NCBI RefSeq assembly: GCF_001440345.1
Contig: NZ_LJYX01000002.1
Location: 1-64,000, forward strand
DNA length: 64,000 bases
Origin: Colwellia sp. TT2012
GTDB taxonomy: Bacteria > Pseudomonadota > Gammaproteobacteria > Enterobacterales > Alteromonadaceae
Direction of reading: 5' to 3'
In this document: positions 19,103 through 27,365 of the stretch, piece by piece
How positions within the stretch are numbered: the first letter of the stretch is position 1
How the letters are laid out: the number at the start of each line of letters is the position of its first letter
Notes under the pieces: model-generated
Told to the model about the DNA's origin: nothing
Databases searched by the model: none
The model's input: only the letters and a program-made list of their open reading frames with translations
Program-made: the position numbers and the translations under genes

Positions 19103-20314
19103 CTATAAAGCGCTTGCTTTTAACCAAATAGAATCGGCAGCTTGATACCGGCCTTGTTGGCTATGAGCCTGTGCTAAAGCTTGCAAGTCTTGGCGATCAT
19201 ATTGCCTACCATAATCATCATCGGCTAGCTTTATCAGGCTACCAAAGGCTTTTTCTGCCATAGAATATTGCCCGCTCATCAAGGCTAAATGACCTAAACA
19301 ACTTAACCATTTACCGCTATGAACATTTTTATGTAATTGTTTTTGCACAATAACAATCAGCTCGTCGGCTTGGGTAATAGGCAGGCTACGGATTTCCTTT
19401 AAAAACGCACTACTAGGTGATTTTTTTAATAGTGGCACTAGTAAGTTATTTATTGGCGCTATGATTTTGTTTTCGGCTAACACTTTGCAGTAAGCAAAAA
19501 GTACCGCTTCCTGTTGTTTAACCTTACGGCTAAGAGCCTGCCAATTATCAAACAAGGCTTTACTATTATGCTGGGTGATAATGTCATTAAAGCTACCGTA
19601 ATAGGCTTGTCGTTGCCAAGCTTGAAGTACTCCATCGGTAATGGTCTTCTCTTTACGTGCTGCCGTTAAGTATTTTATCGCTTGGCTAAAGCGTTGCTCA
19701 ATAATGCATAAATCAATTTCTAGCGCCAGTAAGCGAGCATCATGGCCAATCTGTTTATGGTGTTCATCAATTAAGCGGCGAGCTTTGCTGTAGGTTTCCG
19801 CTTTATCTTGATTCATTAATAATTTTATATTAACAATAATACTTGATAAACCTACATCTTGCAGCTTAACGGTTTCTTTTTCTAGCAATGCTAGGTAATG
19901 ATTTGTATTGCTATCTAGGTTTAGTTTGGCTGCTGCAGAGGCGGCAAGTAGGTAAGCACTTTGTTTACGTTTTGATGGAATGGCACTCTTGGCGAATAGC
20001 GCTTCCGCTTGGCTATAGTCCTCTAACATATAAGCGGCCAGACCTTTGTTAAAGTTGGCGATGCCACGGCGTTGCCCGGCAAAAGCGAGCTTGTTCCAGG
20101 CACCAAAACTTAAATGTAAACCTCCGCGCAACAGCTTTAAGCTAATAATGAGGGCAATGAAGAGTAGTGTTAACATAATGCCGGCAGATAATACGGTTAA
20201 TTCTATGGTGGTGTTACCCATAGCAATAAGAATGTAACCTTTTTCATCAATTAAAAAGGGGCTTATTGCCATTACGCTAAGAAAAAGGATTAAGGCAATG
20301 ATAATGCGGATCAT
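19103..20314 (-). CDS. hemY: HemY, TPR membrane protein of haem biosynthesis operon
   Basis: A 403-residue inner-membrane protein with two N-terminal helices (about residues 2-22 and 42-62) and a C-terminal region of TPR-like helical repeats. It has the conserved GGLHLSFGAW-NKLAFAGQRRG segment of proteobacterial HemY. This is the membrane HemY of gammaproteobacteria, not the Bacillus coproporphyrinogen oxidase of the same name. The start overlaps the hemX stop by 4 bp. The exact biochemical role in haem metabolism is not settled for the family. Confidence 0.92.
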   Translation of the reverse strand: MIRIIIALILFLSVMAISPFLIDEKGYILIAMGNTTIELTVLSAGIMLTLLFIALIISLKLLRGGLHLSFGAWNKLAFAGQRRGIANFNKGLAAYMLEDYSQAEALFAKSAIPSKRKQSAYLLAASAAAKLNLDSNTNHYLALLEKETVKLQDVGLSSIIVNIKLLMNQDKAETYSKARRLIDEHHKQIGHDARLLALEIDLCIIEQRFSQAIKYLTAARKEKTITDGVLQAWQRQAYYGSFNDIITQHNSKALFDNWQALSRKVKQQEAVLFAYCKVLAENKIIAPINNLLVPLLKKSPSSAFLKEIRSLPITQADELIVIVQKQLHKNVHSGKWLSCLGHLALMSGQYSMAEKAFGSLIKLADDDYGRQYDRQDLQALAQAHSQQGRYQAADSIWLKASAL

Positions 20315-21639
20315 AACTGGCCTCCGCTCACGGGTTCATTTTCAACGGGTTTGTTTTCTTCGGGTGTTGGCGTTTGTCCTACCGACGGGGTTGATTTTTG
20401 CTCTAAAGGGGCATTTTTTAACTTAGGGCTTTGTGGCCGCGTAATTTTCTTAGTATCATCAAGCAAACGTTTTATTGCCGCTAATGAACGTAAATCACTG
20501 GGGTAGTCGTAATAGATAGTCTGCTGTTTTAGCTGCTCTATTGCTTGATAGAACTTTTGGTTTACCGGTAAACTCATATCAAAGAATTCATTTAGCCATT
20601 GTTGAATATCAAGCAAGGTTTGTTGATAAACTTCTTCCTTTTGTTCGCTGGCAGCCCATTGCACTAACTGTACTTTTAGACTTATATTTTGTTTTAAATG
20701 CTGCTGTTGCTCAGGAGCCATTAATGGCTCAACTTGTCCGGTTCTTCGGCGCACCGTGATAAAGTCGTTGAGAAACTTCTGCCAGGTTTTTGCGAGATTT
20801 TCTTGCCAATCACCGATATCATCGGACAAAGCAAGGTCTTCTTTGCTTGCATCGACCACGGCTGTTAGGTTCACGCTGGCTAGTGTTAATGTGGCTACCT
20901 GTTTGTTAAGTGCCATCAAGGTCAAAATGGCTTGCTGATTGTTCAGTGTTGGCATTAACGCCAAGTTTTCAATATCTTCATTAATTAATGCCCGCACAGG
21001 TAGGAACTTTGGCTGATTTAATTCTTCTAGGCGATTGTCAGCATCACGCAGCAAGCCGATAGCGGCTTTAGTGTCACGCTCTAGCCACATAGTACGCGCG
21101 GCCACACGCACTAAGTATTCTGCTTCATGTATTAACCAATCACTGGGCTGGCGCTGAGTCACTTGCTGTTCTAACTGGTTAATTTGAGCCGCTAATCGCT
21201 GCACCTGGCTGTCATGTTCAATATGTACTTGCTGAGCACTTTGTTGTGATTGGCTATTTGCACTATGCTGTTGTTGCAATTGCTGGTTAAACTCTGCGCT
21301 TAAGCTGCTCTTTAGTTGAGCTTGGCTTTGTTGTAGCGCTTGGCTATTTTTTTGGCTTAGTGCTAGAAATTGCGCGCTAGTTTGTTGCTGTTGCCAAGTA
21401 TAATGGCCAAGTGAAGTAAAAATACTTATCGTGGCAAGTACCAAAGCAATAGTCGCGGCTTTATTCGATGATTTTTTCTGCTCAGATTTTTTCTGGTTAG
21501 TGTCAGCGTTATCATGCTTTGGTGTAGGAGCCAGCGAGTTTCTTTTAGCGTTACTGTCAGATGATGTTTTAGCGGCCTCTTGCTGCTCGGTGCTGCTATT
21601 AGCCGATAGTTTGTTGTTAGAGACTTCTTTATCCGACAT
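20311..21639 (-). CDS. hemX: HemX, membrane protein of haem biosynthesis operon
   Basis: About 442 residues. The N-terminus is polar and low in complexity (serine, lysine, asparagine), followed by one membrane helix (near residue 65, IALVLATISIFTSLGHY) and a glutamine-rich coiled coil. A folded periplasmic domain with LIHEAEYLVRVAARTMWLERD is typical of HemX. Often annotated as uroporphyrin-III C-methyltransferase, but no methyltransferase motifs are present. The start at 21639 (MSDKEVSN) is preferred to the ATG five codons earlier, though spacing evidence is weak. It is followed by hemY with a 4-bp overlap. Confidence 0.9.
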   Translation of the reverse strand: MSDKEVSNNKLSANSSTEQQEAAKTSSDSNAKRNSLAPTPKHDNADTNQKKSEQKKSSNKAATIALVLATISIFTSLGHYTWQQQQTSAQFLALSQKNSQALQQSQAQLKSSLSAEFNQQLQQQHSANSQSQQSAQQVHIEHDSQVQRLAAQINQLEQQVTQRQPSDWLIHEAEYLVRVAARTMWLERDTKAAIGLLRDADNRLEELNQPKFLPVRALINEDIENLALMPTLNNQQAILTLMALNKQVATLTLASVNLTAVVDASKEDLALSDDIGDWQENLAKTWQKFLNDFITVRRRTGQVEPLMAPEQQQHLKQNISLKVQLVQWAASEQKEEVYQQTLLDIQQWLNEFFDMSLPVNQKFYQAIEQLKQQTIYYDYPSDLRSLAAIKRLLDDTKKITRPQSPKLKNAPLEQKSTPSVGQTPTPEENKPVENEPVSGGQL

Positions 21640-21677
21640 AATTCTATATTCCATCGTTATTTATTTTATAAATAGGC

Positions 21678-22520
21678 TTACGAACCAGAGAGTGTTTGTA
21701 AGGTATCACTAAGTATTTGGGAGCTTGCACTATGGGTATTCAGTACCCGTGTTAAACCTAAGGCTTGGGCATTTTTTTCAATACGATCACTGACTACTAA
21801 CCACAAACACTGGCATTGCCAATAATTATCCGCGTTATCGGTAGTGCTGACTAAGTATTTTACTAAGGCTAATAATATATCGTTACTGGTAACGACAATA
21901 CAGTTAATTTGTTGTGCTCGCCATTGCTCGGCAATATTTATCGGTAATGTTCGCCATACACGTAGGTAACTTTCGACATAACTCACGTTAGCACCACGTT
22001 GCCTTAAACAATCGGCAATATGTTCTCGCCCACCATTACCACGAATTATGACGACTTTTTTACCGGTAACCTGTGCTAATTGCGGTAGCTTAAGTATACC
22101 TTCACTGTGCTCTTGCTGAGGTGGTGGCGATATAACGCTAGTAATACCTATTGCCTGTAGCGCTTTTTTGGTGGCATGACCAACCGCAAAAAATCTTTGG
22201 CATACCTTGTTATTTAGCGGGTAGCTGGCGTGAGTAAATTCAACGGCGGCAACACTAACAAAGATCAGTATATCGGCGTGTGCTAGCGCTGTGCTGATAT
22301 CGTTAGCACTGGCGTTACTTTGATAGTCAAATAAGGGTTGGCTGGTGTTGGCTATGCCTTGTTGGTTAAGTAATAAGGCAAGTTGTTGAGCTTTAGCCTT
22401 AGGTCTAGTGATTAAGACCTTAAGCGGTTTACCTAAGGTAAGTAAAGACGGCTCTGGTGTAGGTGTCTCAAGTGCTATCACTTGAGAGCTATGTTCGGCA
22501 GACTTAGGTGTTTTCGGCAT
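21678..22520 (-). CDS. hemD: Uroporphyrinogen-III synthase
   Basis: HemD closes and inverts ring D of hydroxymethylbilane to give uroporphyrinogen III. The core starts at [19 protein letters not shown] and runs to the C-terminus, with the loosely conserved pattern of the family ([40 protein letters not shown]). The reading frame is open to 22631, well inside hemC. The ATG at 22520 is chosen as it leaves a 17-bp overlap with the hemC end; 22532 is also possible. An unconserved stretch of about 30 residues comes before the core. Confidence 0.9.
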   Translation of the reverse strand: MPKTPKSAEHSSQVIALETPTPEPSLLTLGKPLKVLITRPKAKAQQLALLLNQQGIANTSQPLFDYQSNASANDISTALAHADILIFVSVAAVEFTHASYPLNNKVCQRFFAVGHATKKALQAIGITSVISPPPQQEHSEGILKLPQLAQVTGKKVVIIRGNGGREHIADCLRQRGANVSYVESYLRVWRTLPINIAEQWRAQQINCIVVTSNDILLALVKYLVSTTDNADNYWQCQCLWLVVSDRIEKNAQALGLTRVLNTHSASSQILSDTLQTLSGS

Positions 22521-23457
22521 TACTTTCTGCATACACTTGCTGTAAGATTTTATCGGCACCTCGATTAAGTAATTCTTGCGCCAGTTTATTGCCGAGTGCT
22601 TCAGCTTCTGCAACCGGGCCAGTAATTTCACTTTTAATTATTTCACTGCCATCAACAGCACCCACTAAACCACGTAAGTAAAGTTCTTTACCATCTGCAG
22701 AGATAACACCATAGCTGCCAATAGGTACCTGGCAGCCACCTTGTAAGGCTCTGTTCATCGCACGTTCGGCTAAAACACGTATACGAGTGGTGCTACATTC
22801 TAAGGGTGCCAACAAGGCTTTAATGGTTTCATCATCATTGCGACACTCAATGCCAACAGCGCCTTGGCCATTTGCTGGTAGCATGACTTCTGGTTCGATA
22901 AATTCTGCAATACGCTCAGGCATAGCTAAGCGAATTAGCCCGGCAGCGGCTAAAATGATGGCATCGTATTCACCGTCATCTAATTTTCTTAAGCGGGTGT
23001 TTACATTGCCACGTAAATCACGAACATCTAAATCTGGGCGGCTGGCTTTTAATTGACACTGGCGGCGTAAGCTTGACGTACCGACAATGGCGCCTTGTGG
23101 TAAATCGCTTAATGACTTGATGGTATTAGAAACAAAAGCATCACGGGGATCTTCACGAGGACAAATCACTGTTAAGCCTAAGCCATCAGGAAAATCTACC
23201 GGTACATCTTTCATAGAATGGACCGCAATATCAGCACGATTTTCAAGTATTGCCACTTCAAGCTCTTTAACAAATAAGCCTTTACCACCAACCTTGGCTA
23301 AAGGCGTGTCTAAAATGATATCGCCCTTGGTGGTCATAGGTACTAATTCAACGTTAATACCGGCATGAAAATGCTCAAGTTGAGCTTTAACATATTCAGC
23401 TTGCCATAAGGCGAGAGCGCTTTTGCGTGTGGCAATACGAACTGTAGTGTTAGTCAT
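22504..23457 (-). CDS. hemC: Hydroxymethylbilane synthase (porphobilinogen deaminase)
   Basis: HemC joins four porphobilinogen molecules into hydroxymethylbilane in tetrapyrrole synthesis. It has 317 residues with the expected motifs: [14 protein letters not shown] at the N-terminus, VHSMKDVP (catalytic aspartate loop region), [11 protein letters not shown] and [11 protein letters not shown] (substrate-binding arginines). The cysteine in [11 protein letters not shown] (about residue 242) carries the dipyrromethane cofactor. First gene of hemCDXY; cyaY, also on the minus strand, lies just upstream. Confidence 0.98.
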   Translation of the reverse strand: MTNTTVRIATRKSALALWQAEYVKAQLEHFHAGINVELVPMTTKGDIILDTPLAKVGGKGLFVKELEVAILENRADIAVHSMKDVPVDFPDGLGLTVICPREDPRDAFVSNTIKSLSDLPQGAIVGTSSLRRQCQLKASRPDLDVRDLRGNVNTRLRKLDDGEYDAIILAAAGLIRLAMPERIAEFIEPEVMLPANGQGAVGIECRNDDETIKALLAPLECSTTRIRVLAERAMNRALQGGCQVPIGSYGVISADGKELYLRGLVGAVDGSEIIKSEITGPVAEAEALGNKLAQELLNRGADKILQQVYAESNAENT

Positions 23458-23481
23458 TCTATTTATCCAAATATATAATGG

Positions 23482-23802
23482 TTACTGAGCTGAAAGCGTT
23501 AATTCAGTTTCAGCTTGTATGCTTACCGCTTTTGATAAAAACTGCCAAAATTCATCACCACTGCGTTTATCTATCCAACTATTGTTGTTAAAGACAAAGT
23601 GGTGACCGTTGAATTTTGTTGCTACCCATATTTCATGTAAGGGCGCTTGTTTGTTTATGATCACTTTGCTGGTATCTAGAAAAGTTAGCGTTAATAATCC
23701 GCCAACACCTTCGTAATCTATATCGACACCAGAGTCTTCGACAGCTTCTTCTATAGCGAGAAGAAGTTCATCAGTGAGCAAGTTGTATTGGCTATCGTTC
23801 AT
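23482..23802 (-). CDS. cyaY: Frataxin-like iron-binding protein CyaY
   Basis: CyaY binds iron and regulates Fe-S cluster assembly by IscS. It has 106 residues with the frataxin fold: an acidic first helix (LLLAIEEAVEDSGVDIDYEG) that holds the iron-binding carboxylates, then beta-strands and the conserved motif PLHEIWVATKFNGHHF, and a WIDKRSGDEFWQFL ending. It lies 24 bp upstream of hemC on the same strand, so co-expression with haem synthesis is possible; in many relatives it is instead divergent from lptM-dapF, as also here. Confidence 0.96.
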   Translation of the reverse strand: MNDSQYNLLTDELLLAIEEAVEDSGVDIDYEGVGGLLTLTFLDTSKVIINKQAPLHEIWVATKFNGHHFVFNNNSWIDKRSGDEFWQFLSKAVSIQAETELTLSAQ

Positions 23803-23941
23803 TGCCTATCCTTTAACTATCATTATTTTTCTAAGTGAGTATTATTGTTGATAAGCATGTGAGTATAATAGCAATCAGACCAAATAAATATAGATACAGA
23901 GCGGTTAAGTTCAGCTAATAACCTTGATTTAAACGACTTTT

Positions 23942-24256
23942 ATGGCAAAAACCATCATGAGTACCAATAGACCCCGTTACTTACATCGTAATTTAAACTT
24001 CAAAACAATTTTACTGACTTTTATCGCCGCCATTTTTTTATCTGCTTGTGGTATTAAAGGTGATTTGTATCAAGCACCTGAGCAAGGCAATGAAGCAAGT
24101 AACGAAACAGGTAATGTGGCCGAGCAGGCTGATAAAAGCCAAGAAAAATCAGTAACAGCGTCTGATGAGTCAAAAAAAAAGCAATCCGTGCAGTCGCCAA
24201 TAAAGTTGCTAGTTATTCCCTCCGTAAAACCGTCAACAGACCCAGTTAAAGAGTAG
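23942..24256 (+). CDS. lptM: LptM-like small lipoprotein
   Basis: A 104-residue lipoprotein with the lipobox [15 protein letters not shown]; the cysteine is at about residue 36. The short motif CG-KG-LY-P right after the lipid site is the mark of LptM (formerly YifL), which in E. coli stabilises the LptD/LptE LPS translocon. Here the rest is a low-complexity, charged tail much longer than in E. coli. ATG at 23942 or 23957 could start it. It is followed six bases later by dapF, the usual neighbour. Confidence 0.85.
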   Translation: MAKTIMSTNRPRYLHRNLNFKTILLTFIAAIFLSACGIKGDLYQAPEQGNEASNETGNVAEQADKSQEKSVTASDESKKKQSVQSPIKLLVIPSVKPSTDPVKE

Positions 24257-24261
24257 CCCTA

Positions 24262-25092
24262 ATGTTAGTCAATTTTTCTAAAATGCATGGTTTAGGTAAT
24301 GACTTTCTAGTGCTTGATAATGTCACGCAAAACGTTTTTTTATCACCCGAACAAATCGCTAAAATTGCTGACAGAAACTTCGGTATTGGTTTTGACCAAC
24401 TATTAGTTGTTGAACCGCCCTATGATCCCGATTTAGATTTTCATTACCGTATTTATAATGCTGATGGTAGTGAGGTCGGGCAGTGTGGTAACGGCGCTCG
24501 CTGTTTTGCAAAGTTTGTCCGGATGAAAGGCTTGTGTAATAAACATAAGATTAAAGTTTCTACCAGTACAGGCAAGATGAATCTATATATAGAGCGTGAT
24601 GGTAATATTTCCGTCACTATGCCTGTGCCACAATTTGAGCCGAGTAAAATTCCTTTTAATGCCAAGAAAATGGAAGGCACTTATATTATACGCAGTGAAA
24701 GTGAAACTGTTTTATGTGGTGCTGTGTCTATGGGTAATCCACATTGTGTCGTTACCGTTGATAGTGTCGCGGAAGCGCCTGTGGCATCACTTGGCAAAGA
24801 ATTATCAACCCATGAGCGTTTCCCTAAAGATGCCAATGTTGGTTTTATGGAAATAGTATCACCGAATTATATTAAATTAAGAGTCTATGAACGTGGCGCA
24901 GCAGAAACCTTAGCTTGTGGTAGTGGTGCCTGTGCGGCCGTTGTTATTGGTTATATGCAGAAAAAACTAGCCAAACAAGTAACCGTAGAGCTGCCAGGTG
25001 GTAAATTACGCATATTTTGGCAAGGACCGGGTCACCCGGTGAAGATGTCAGGGCCCGCAACTCACGTATTTGATGGCCAAATATCTATATGA
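24262..25092 (+). CDS. dapF: Diaminopimelate epimerase
   Basis: DapF interconverts LL- and meso-diaminopimelate for lysine and peptidoglycan synthesis. It has 276 residues, starting [16 protein letters not shown]. The two catalytic cysteines are in [10 protein letters not shown] (near residue 73) and [12 protein letters not shown] (near residue 218). Typical length (E. coli 274). It lies between lptM and a DUF484 gene, as in E. coli. Confidence 0.98.
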   Translation: MLVNFSKMHGLGNDFLVLDNVTQNVFLSPEQIAKIADRNFGIGFDQLLVVEPPYDPDLDFHYRIYNADGSEVGQCGNGARCFAKFVRMKGLCNKHKIKVSTSTGKMNLYIERDGNISVTMPVPQFEPSKIPFNAKKMEGTYIIRSESETVLCGAVSMGNPHCVVTVDSVAEAPVASLGKELSTHERFPKDANVGFMEIVSPNYIKLRVYERGAAETLACGSGACAAVVIGYMQKKLAKQVTVELPGGKLRIFWQGPGHPVKMSGPATHVFDGQISI

Positions 25093-25126
25093 TACTTTTC
25101 CCCAACCCTATTAGCGATAGCATGCA

Positions 25127-25840
25127 ATGAAAGAAGAAACCAGTAAAATGAAGGATGTACAACAAGGTATCAATAGTGAAGATCTGCCATTAACGGATGA
25201 GTTAGTGGTCAGTTACTTACAAGATAACCCCGAGTTTTTTAATCGTCATAATAGTTTAATGACCAGCTTACGTTTAATCGATGAGCAACGTGGTACTGTC
25301 TCTTTAGTTGAACGCCAACAACAGCTACTTCGTCAAAAAATGCATGGTTTAGAAGATGAAATTACTCAGTTAATGTCGGTTGCTAATCAGAATGAGCAGT
25401 TATTTGTGCTCTATAGTGATCTCTATTTACGTTTACTTGATTGTAAGTCAGCGGACGAATTACTCGATTGTATACATCAAGCAATTACTGAGTTTTTATC
25501 GCTATCATCGTTCAAATTGTGGTTAATTCCTGCTAATAATACCGCACTGACTCACCACAGCTTATCAACAAATGATTGTGCTGGCGTAATGCAAAATCGT
25601 TTAAGTAAGGATGAATACTATTTTGGTCGCTTGCAAGAAAGTGAACAAACACTCATCTTCTCAGAAGCGTGTTCAGGCTCAGTGGTATTGATTAAGCTAA
25701 CTCATGAAGAACAAGTACTTGGTTTTATGGCTATTAGTAGTGCTGATGCCCACCATTTTGACCCACGAATGGATACCTTATTACTAAATCAATTCAAACG
25801 GCTAGTGGCAAAATTGTTACAACAACAGTTAGCACTGTAG
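25127..25840 (+). CDS. DUF484 family protein (YigA-like)
   Basis: A 237-residue cytosolic protein. The N-terminal part has the DUF484 signature (VSYLQDNPEFFNRHNSLM; GTVSLVERQQQLLRQKMHGL), then a coiled coil and a GAF-like C-terminal domain. In E. coli the homologous gene sits between dapF and xerC. An alternative start is the ATG at 25148. The last 60 bp of the gene are repeated just downstream. Function is unknown. Confidence 0.92.
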   Translation: MKEETSKMKDVQQGINSEDLPLTDELVVSYLQDNPEFFNRHNSLMTSLRLIDEQRGTVSLVERQQQLLRQKMHGLEDEITQLMSVANQNEQLFVLYSDLYLRLLDCKSADELLDCIHQAITEFLSLSSFKLWLIPANNTALTHHSLSTNDCAGVMQNRLSKDEYYFGRLQESEQTLIFSEACSGSVVLIKLTHEEQVLGFMAISSADAHHFDPRMDTLLLNQFKRLVAKLLQQQLAL

Positions 25841-25920
25841 TACTCGCTTTTACTAAATCAATTCAAACGGCTGCTTACCGAGTAAATGGCAAAATTATTA
25901 CAACAACAGTTAGCACTGTA
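25781..25920 (+). repeat. Imperfect duplication of the DUF484 gene 3' end
   Basis: Copy 1 (25781-25839) lies inside the gene and copy 2 (25850-25920) follows after 10 bp. They share TTACTAAATCAATTCAAACG and then GGCAAAATT.TTACAACAAC with AGTTAGCACTGTA. Copy 2 carries a 12-13 bp insert (GCTTACCGAGTAAA region). The duplication occupies the spot where xerC would be expected. Confidence 0.85.
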
Positions 25921-25954
25921 AATATTTTAAGTATTATCAGGGTTATGTAAGACT

Positions 25955-26740
25955 ATGCGATTTTACCGACGATTAACCACGATTAAGGCCATCAGTTTTG
26001 ATTTAGATGACACCTTATACAATAACCGCCCAGTAATGTTGGCCATTGAAAAGCAAATGCTGCATTATTTTACTGAAAAGTTTGCCCTGTTAGTACCTGA
26101 GTTAGTCTCTGAACTAAAGCCGATTTTTAATCGACGTTTCTGGGCACCATATCGTCAACAAGCAATTGCAGCTACACCTGAGCTTGGCCATGATGTTGTT
26201 AGAGTTCGTTATGAGACTTATCGTTTAGGTTTGCTGGCACATAATGTCTCGGCAGAAGAAGCGGTACAAGAAGCACAAGCGGGCTTAGATTTTTTTATTA
26301 GCTTACGTAGTGATTTTACTGTACCGAAAGCGAGCCATGAATTATTAGCAAGTTTAAGTAAAGAGTTTCCTTTGGTGGCCATCAGTAACGGCAATGTAAA
26401 TACCAAAACCTTGGGTATTGCTCACTACTTTCAACACATTTACCATGCGGGTTTTCAAAACTGTATGAATCATGATGAAAGTGGGCACTTGCTAAGGCAG
26501 AAGCCTGCGGCAGATATGTTTACTTTGGTCTGTGAGCAGTTAGCCATTCCAGCGGAGCAGTTACTGCATGTCGGTGATTGTGGCTTTGCAGATATTTATG
26601 GTGCGTTAAATGCGGGTTGTCAAACTGCTTGGTTACCGCAATATGGTGTTGGTAAAAAATTACAGCAATTACCTCATATTGAATTGACCCAAGTAAGCGA
26701 ATTGTCACAACTTCTACTTAAAAAACCATCAGTGCTATAA
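25955..26740 (+). CDS. yigB: HAD-family phosphatase YigB
   Basis: Haloacid dehalogenase superfamily hydrolase, 261 residues. Motif I is ISFDLDDTLYNN (catalytic aspartates near residue 16), motif II VAISNGN, motif III lysine in LRQKPAADMF, and motif IV HVGDCGFADIYGALNAG. In E. coli YigB dephosphorylates FMN and other phosphates and follows xerC. Here it directly follows the DUF484 gene and its repeated tail. Confidence 0.92.
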   Translation: MRFYRRLTTIKAISFDLDDTLYNNRPVMLAIEKQMLHYFTEKFALLVPELVSELKPIFNRRFWAPYRQQAIAATPELGHDVVRVRYETYRLGLLAHNVSAEEAVQEAQAGLDFFISLRSDFTVPKASHELLASLSKEFPLVAISNGNVNTKTLGIAHYFQHIYHAGFQNCMNHDESGHLLRQKPAADMFTLVCEQLAIPAEQLLHVGDCGFADIYGALNAGCQTAWLPQYGVGKKLQQLPHIELTQVSELSQLLLKKPSVL

Positions 26741-26769
26741 CTTTTTCATATCTAAACCCGTGCAGCTGC

Positions 26770-27038
26770 TATTACGCTTTTTCCTCCATCAGCGTAAGAA
26801 TCATTCGCTTTGAGTGGTGGCAATGTTACTGAGATCACGGATAACATGGCCGCCTTTTATATCTTTAAAGTTCCATCAGTTGGTGTTTTTTAACGGTATA
26901 AAAATAGGATGCAAAACCCCAAAAACCATCGCTTTGATAAATAAAGAAGTAGCCTCTACCTTTATTAAAACGAATATCCCTTAGTGCATCGCTAATAAGT
27001 AACTTTATTTCATAAGCACTCTTATCTTGTAAATTCAT
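26770..27038 (-). pseudogene. Decayed Cache-type sensor domain fragment
   Basis: A short ORF (27038 down to 26865, 57 codons) starts MNLQDKSAYEIKLLISDALR and contains IRFNKGRGYFFIYQSDG. That is the recognisable strand pattern of the Cache sensor domains found in chemoreceptors and GGDEF/EAL proteins. It stops at HQLMEL. In a neighbouring frame the text continues as DIKGGHVIRDLSNIATTQSE, which also fits a Cache domain, and then hits a stop. The match across two frames indicates a frameshifted remnant of a larger sensor gene. No membrane helices or output domain remain. Confidence 0.5.
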
Positions 27039-27245
27039 TTTTATTGAACATGGGCACCCTTAGAATTAAAAAGTAATACTTGTTGGAGTATGCATCATAG
27101 CTTTGAAAACAAAGCGCAGTTAAATGGTCTATTACCTTGTTTTATATCTCATTTATTCTTATTGTTTTGTATTCACTCCTTGGATAATAAAATTAATGTA
27201 GTGAAATTGACTAGGAGTAATGAGCTATATTGTGCTTTAAGGGTA
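27039..27245. other. Non-coding sequence upstream of uvrD
   Basis: AT-rich sequence between the Cache remnant and the LexA box of uvrD. No further piece of the remnant and no ORF was recognised. Confidence 0.4.
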
Positions 27246-27261
27246 CTGTAAAAATAAACAG
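27246..27261. promoter_or_regulatory. LexA (SOS) box upstream of uvrD
   Basis: CTGTAAAAATAAACAG matches the gammaproteobacterial SOS-box consensus CTGT-N8-ACAG exactly, with an AT-rich centre. It lies 105 bp upstream of the uvrD start. E. coli uvrD is a known LexA target, so the site is expected to repress this gene until DNA damage. Confidence 0.85.
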
Positions 27262-27365
27262 CAGAGCACAACAACTAGTTTTAAATAGTGATATACTTTT
27301 GTCTATTATTTAGCGCCACTATCTACTTCATTAGATAATGCCACCGCAAGAAAGGTTTTAACCCT

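Noticed and set aside
21431-21712. Plus-strand frame of 93 codons over the hemX start
   Set aside because: Shadow of the serine/lysine-rich low-complexity start of hemX; composition is an artefact.
22504-22631. Suspected frameshift or fusion at the hemC-hemD overlap
   Set aside because: Both genes have full-length cores and hemD has suitable internal ATGs at 22520 and 22532; the long open frame is chance.
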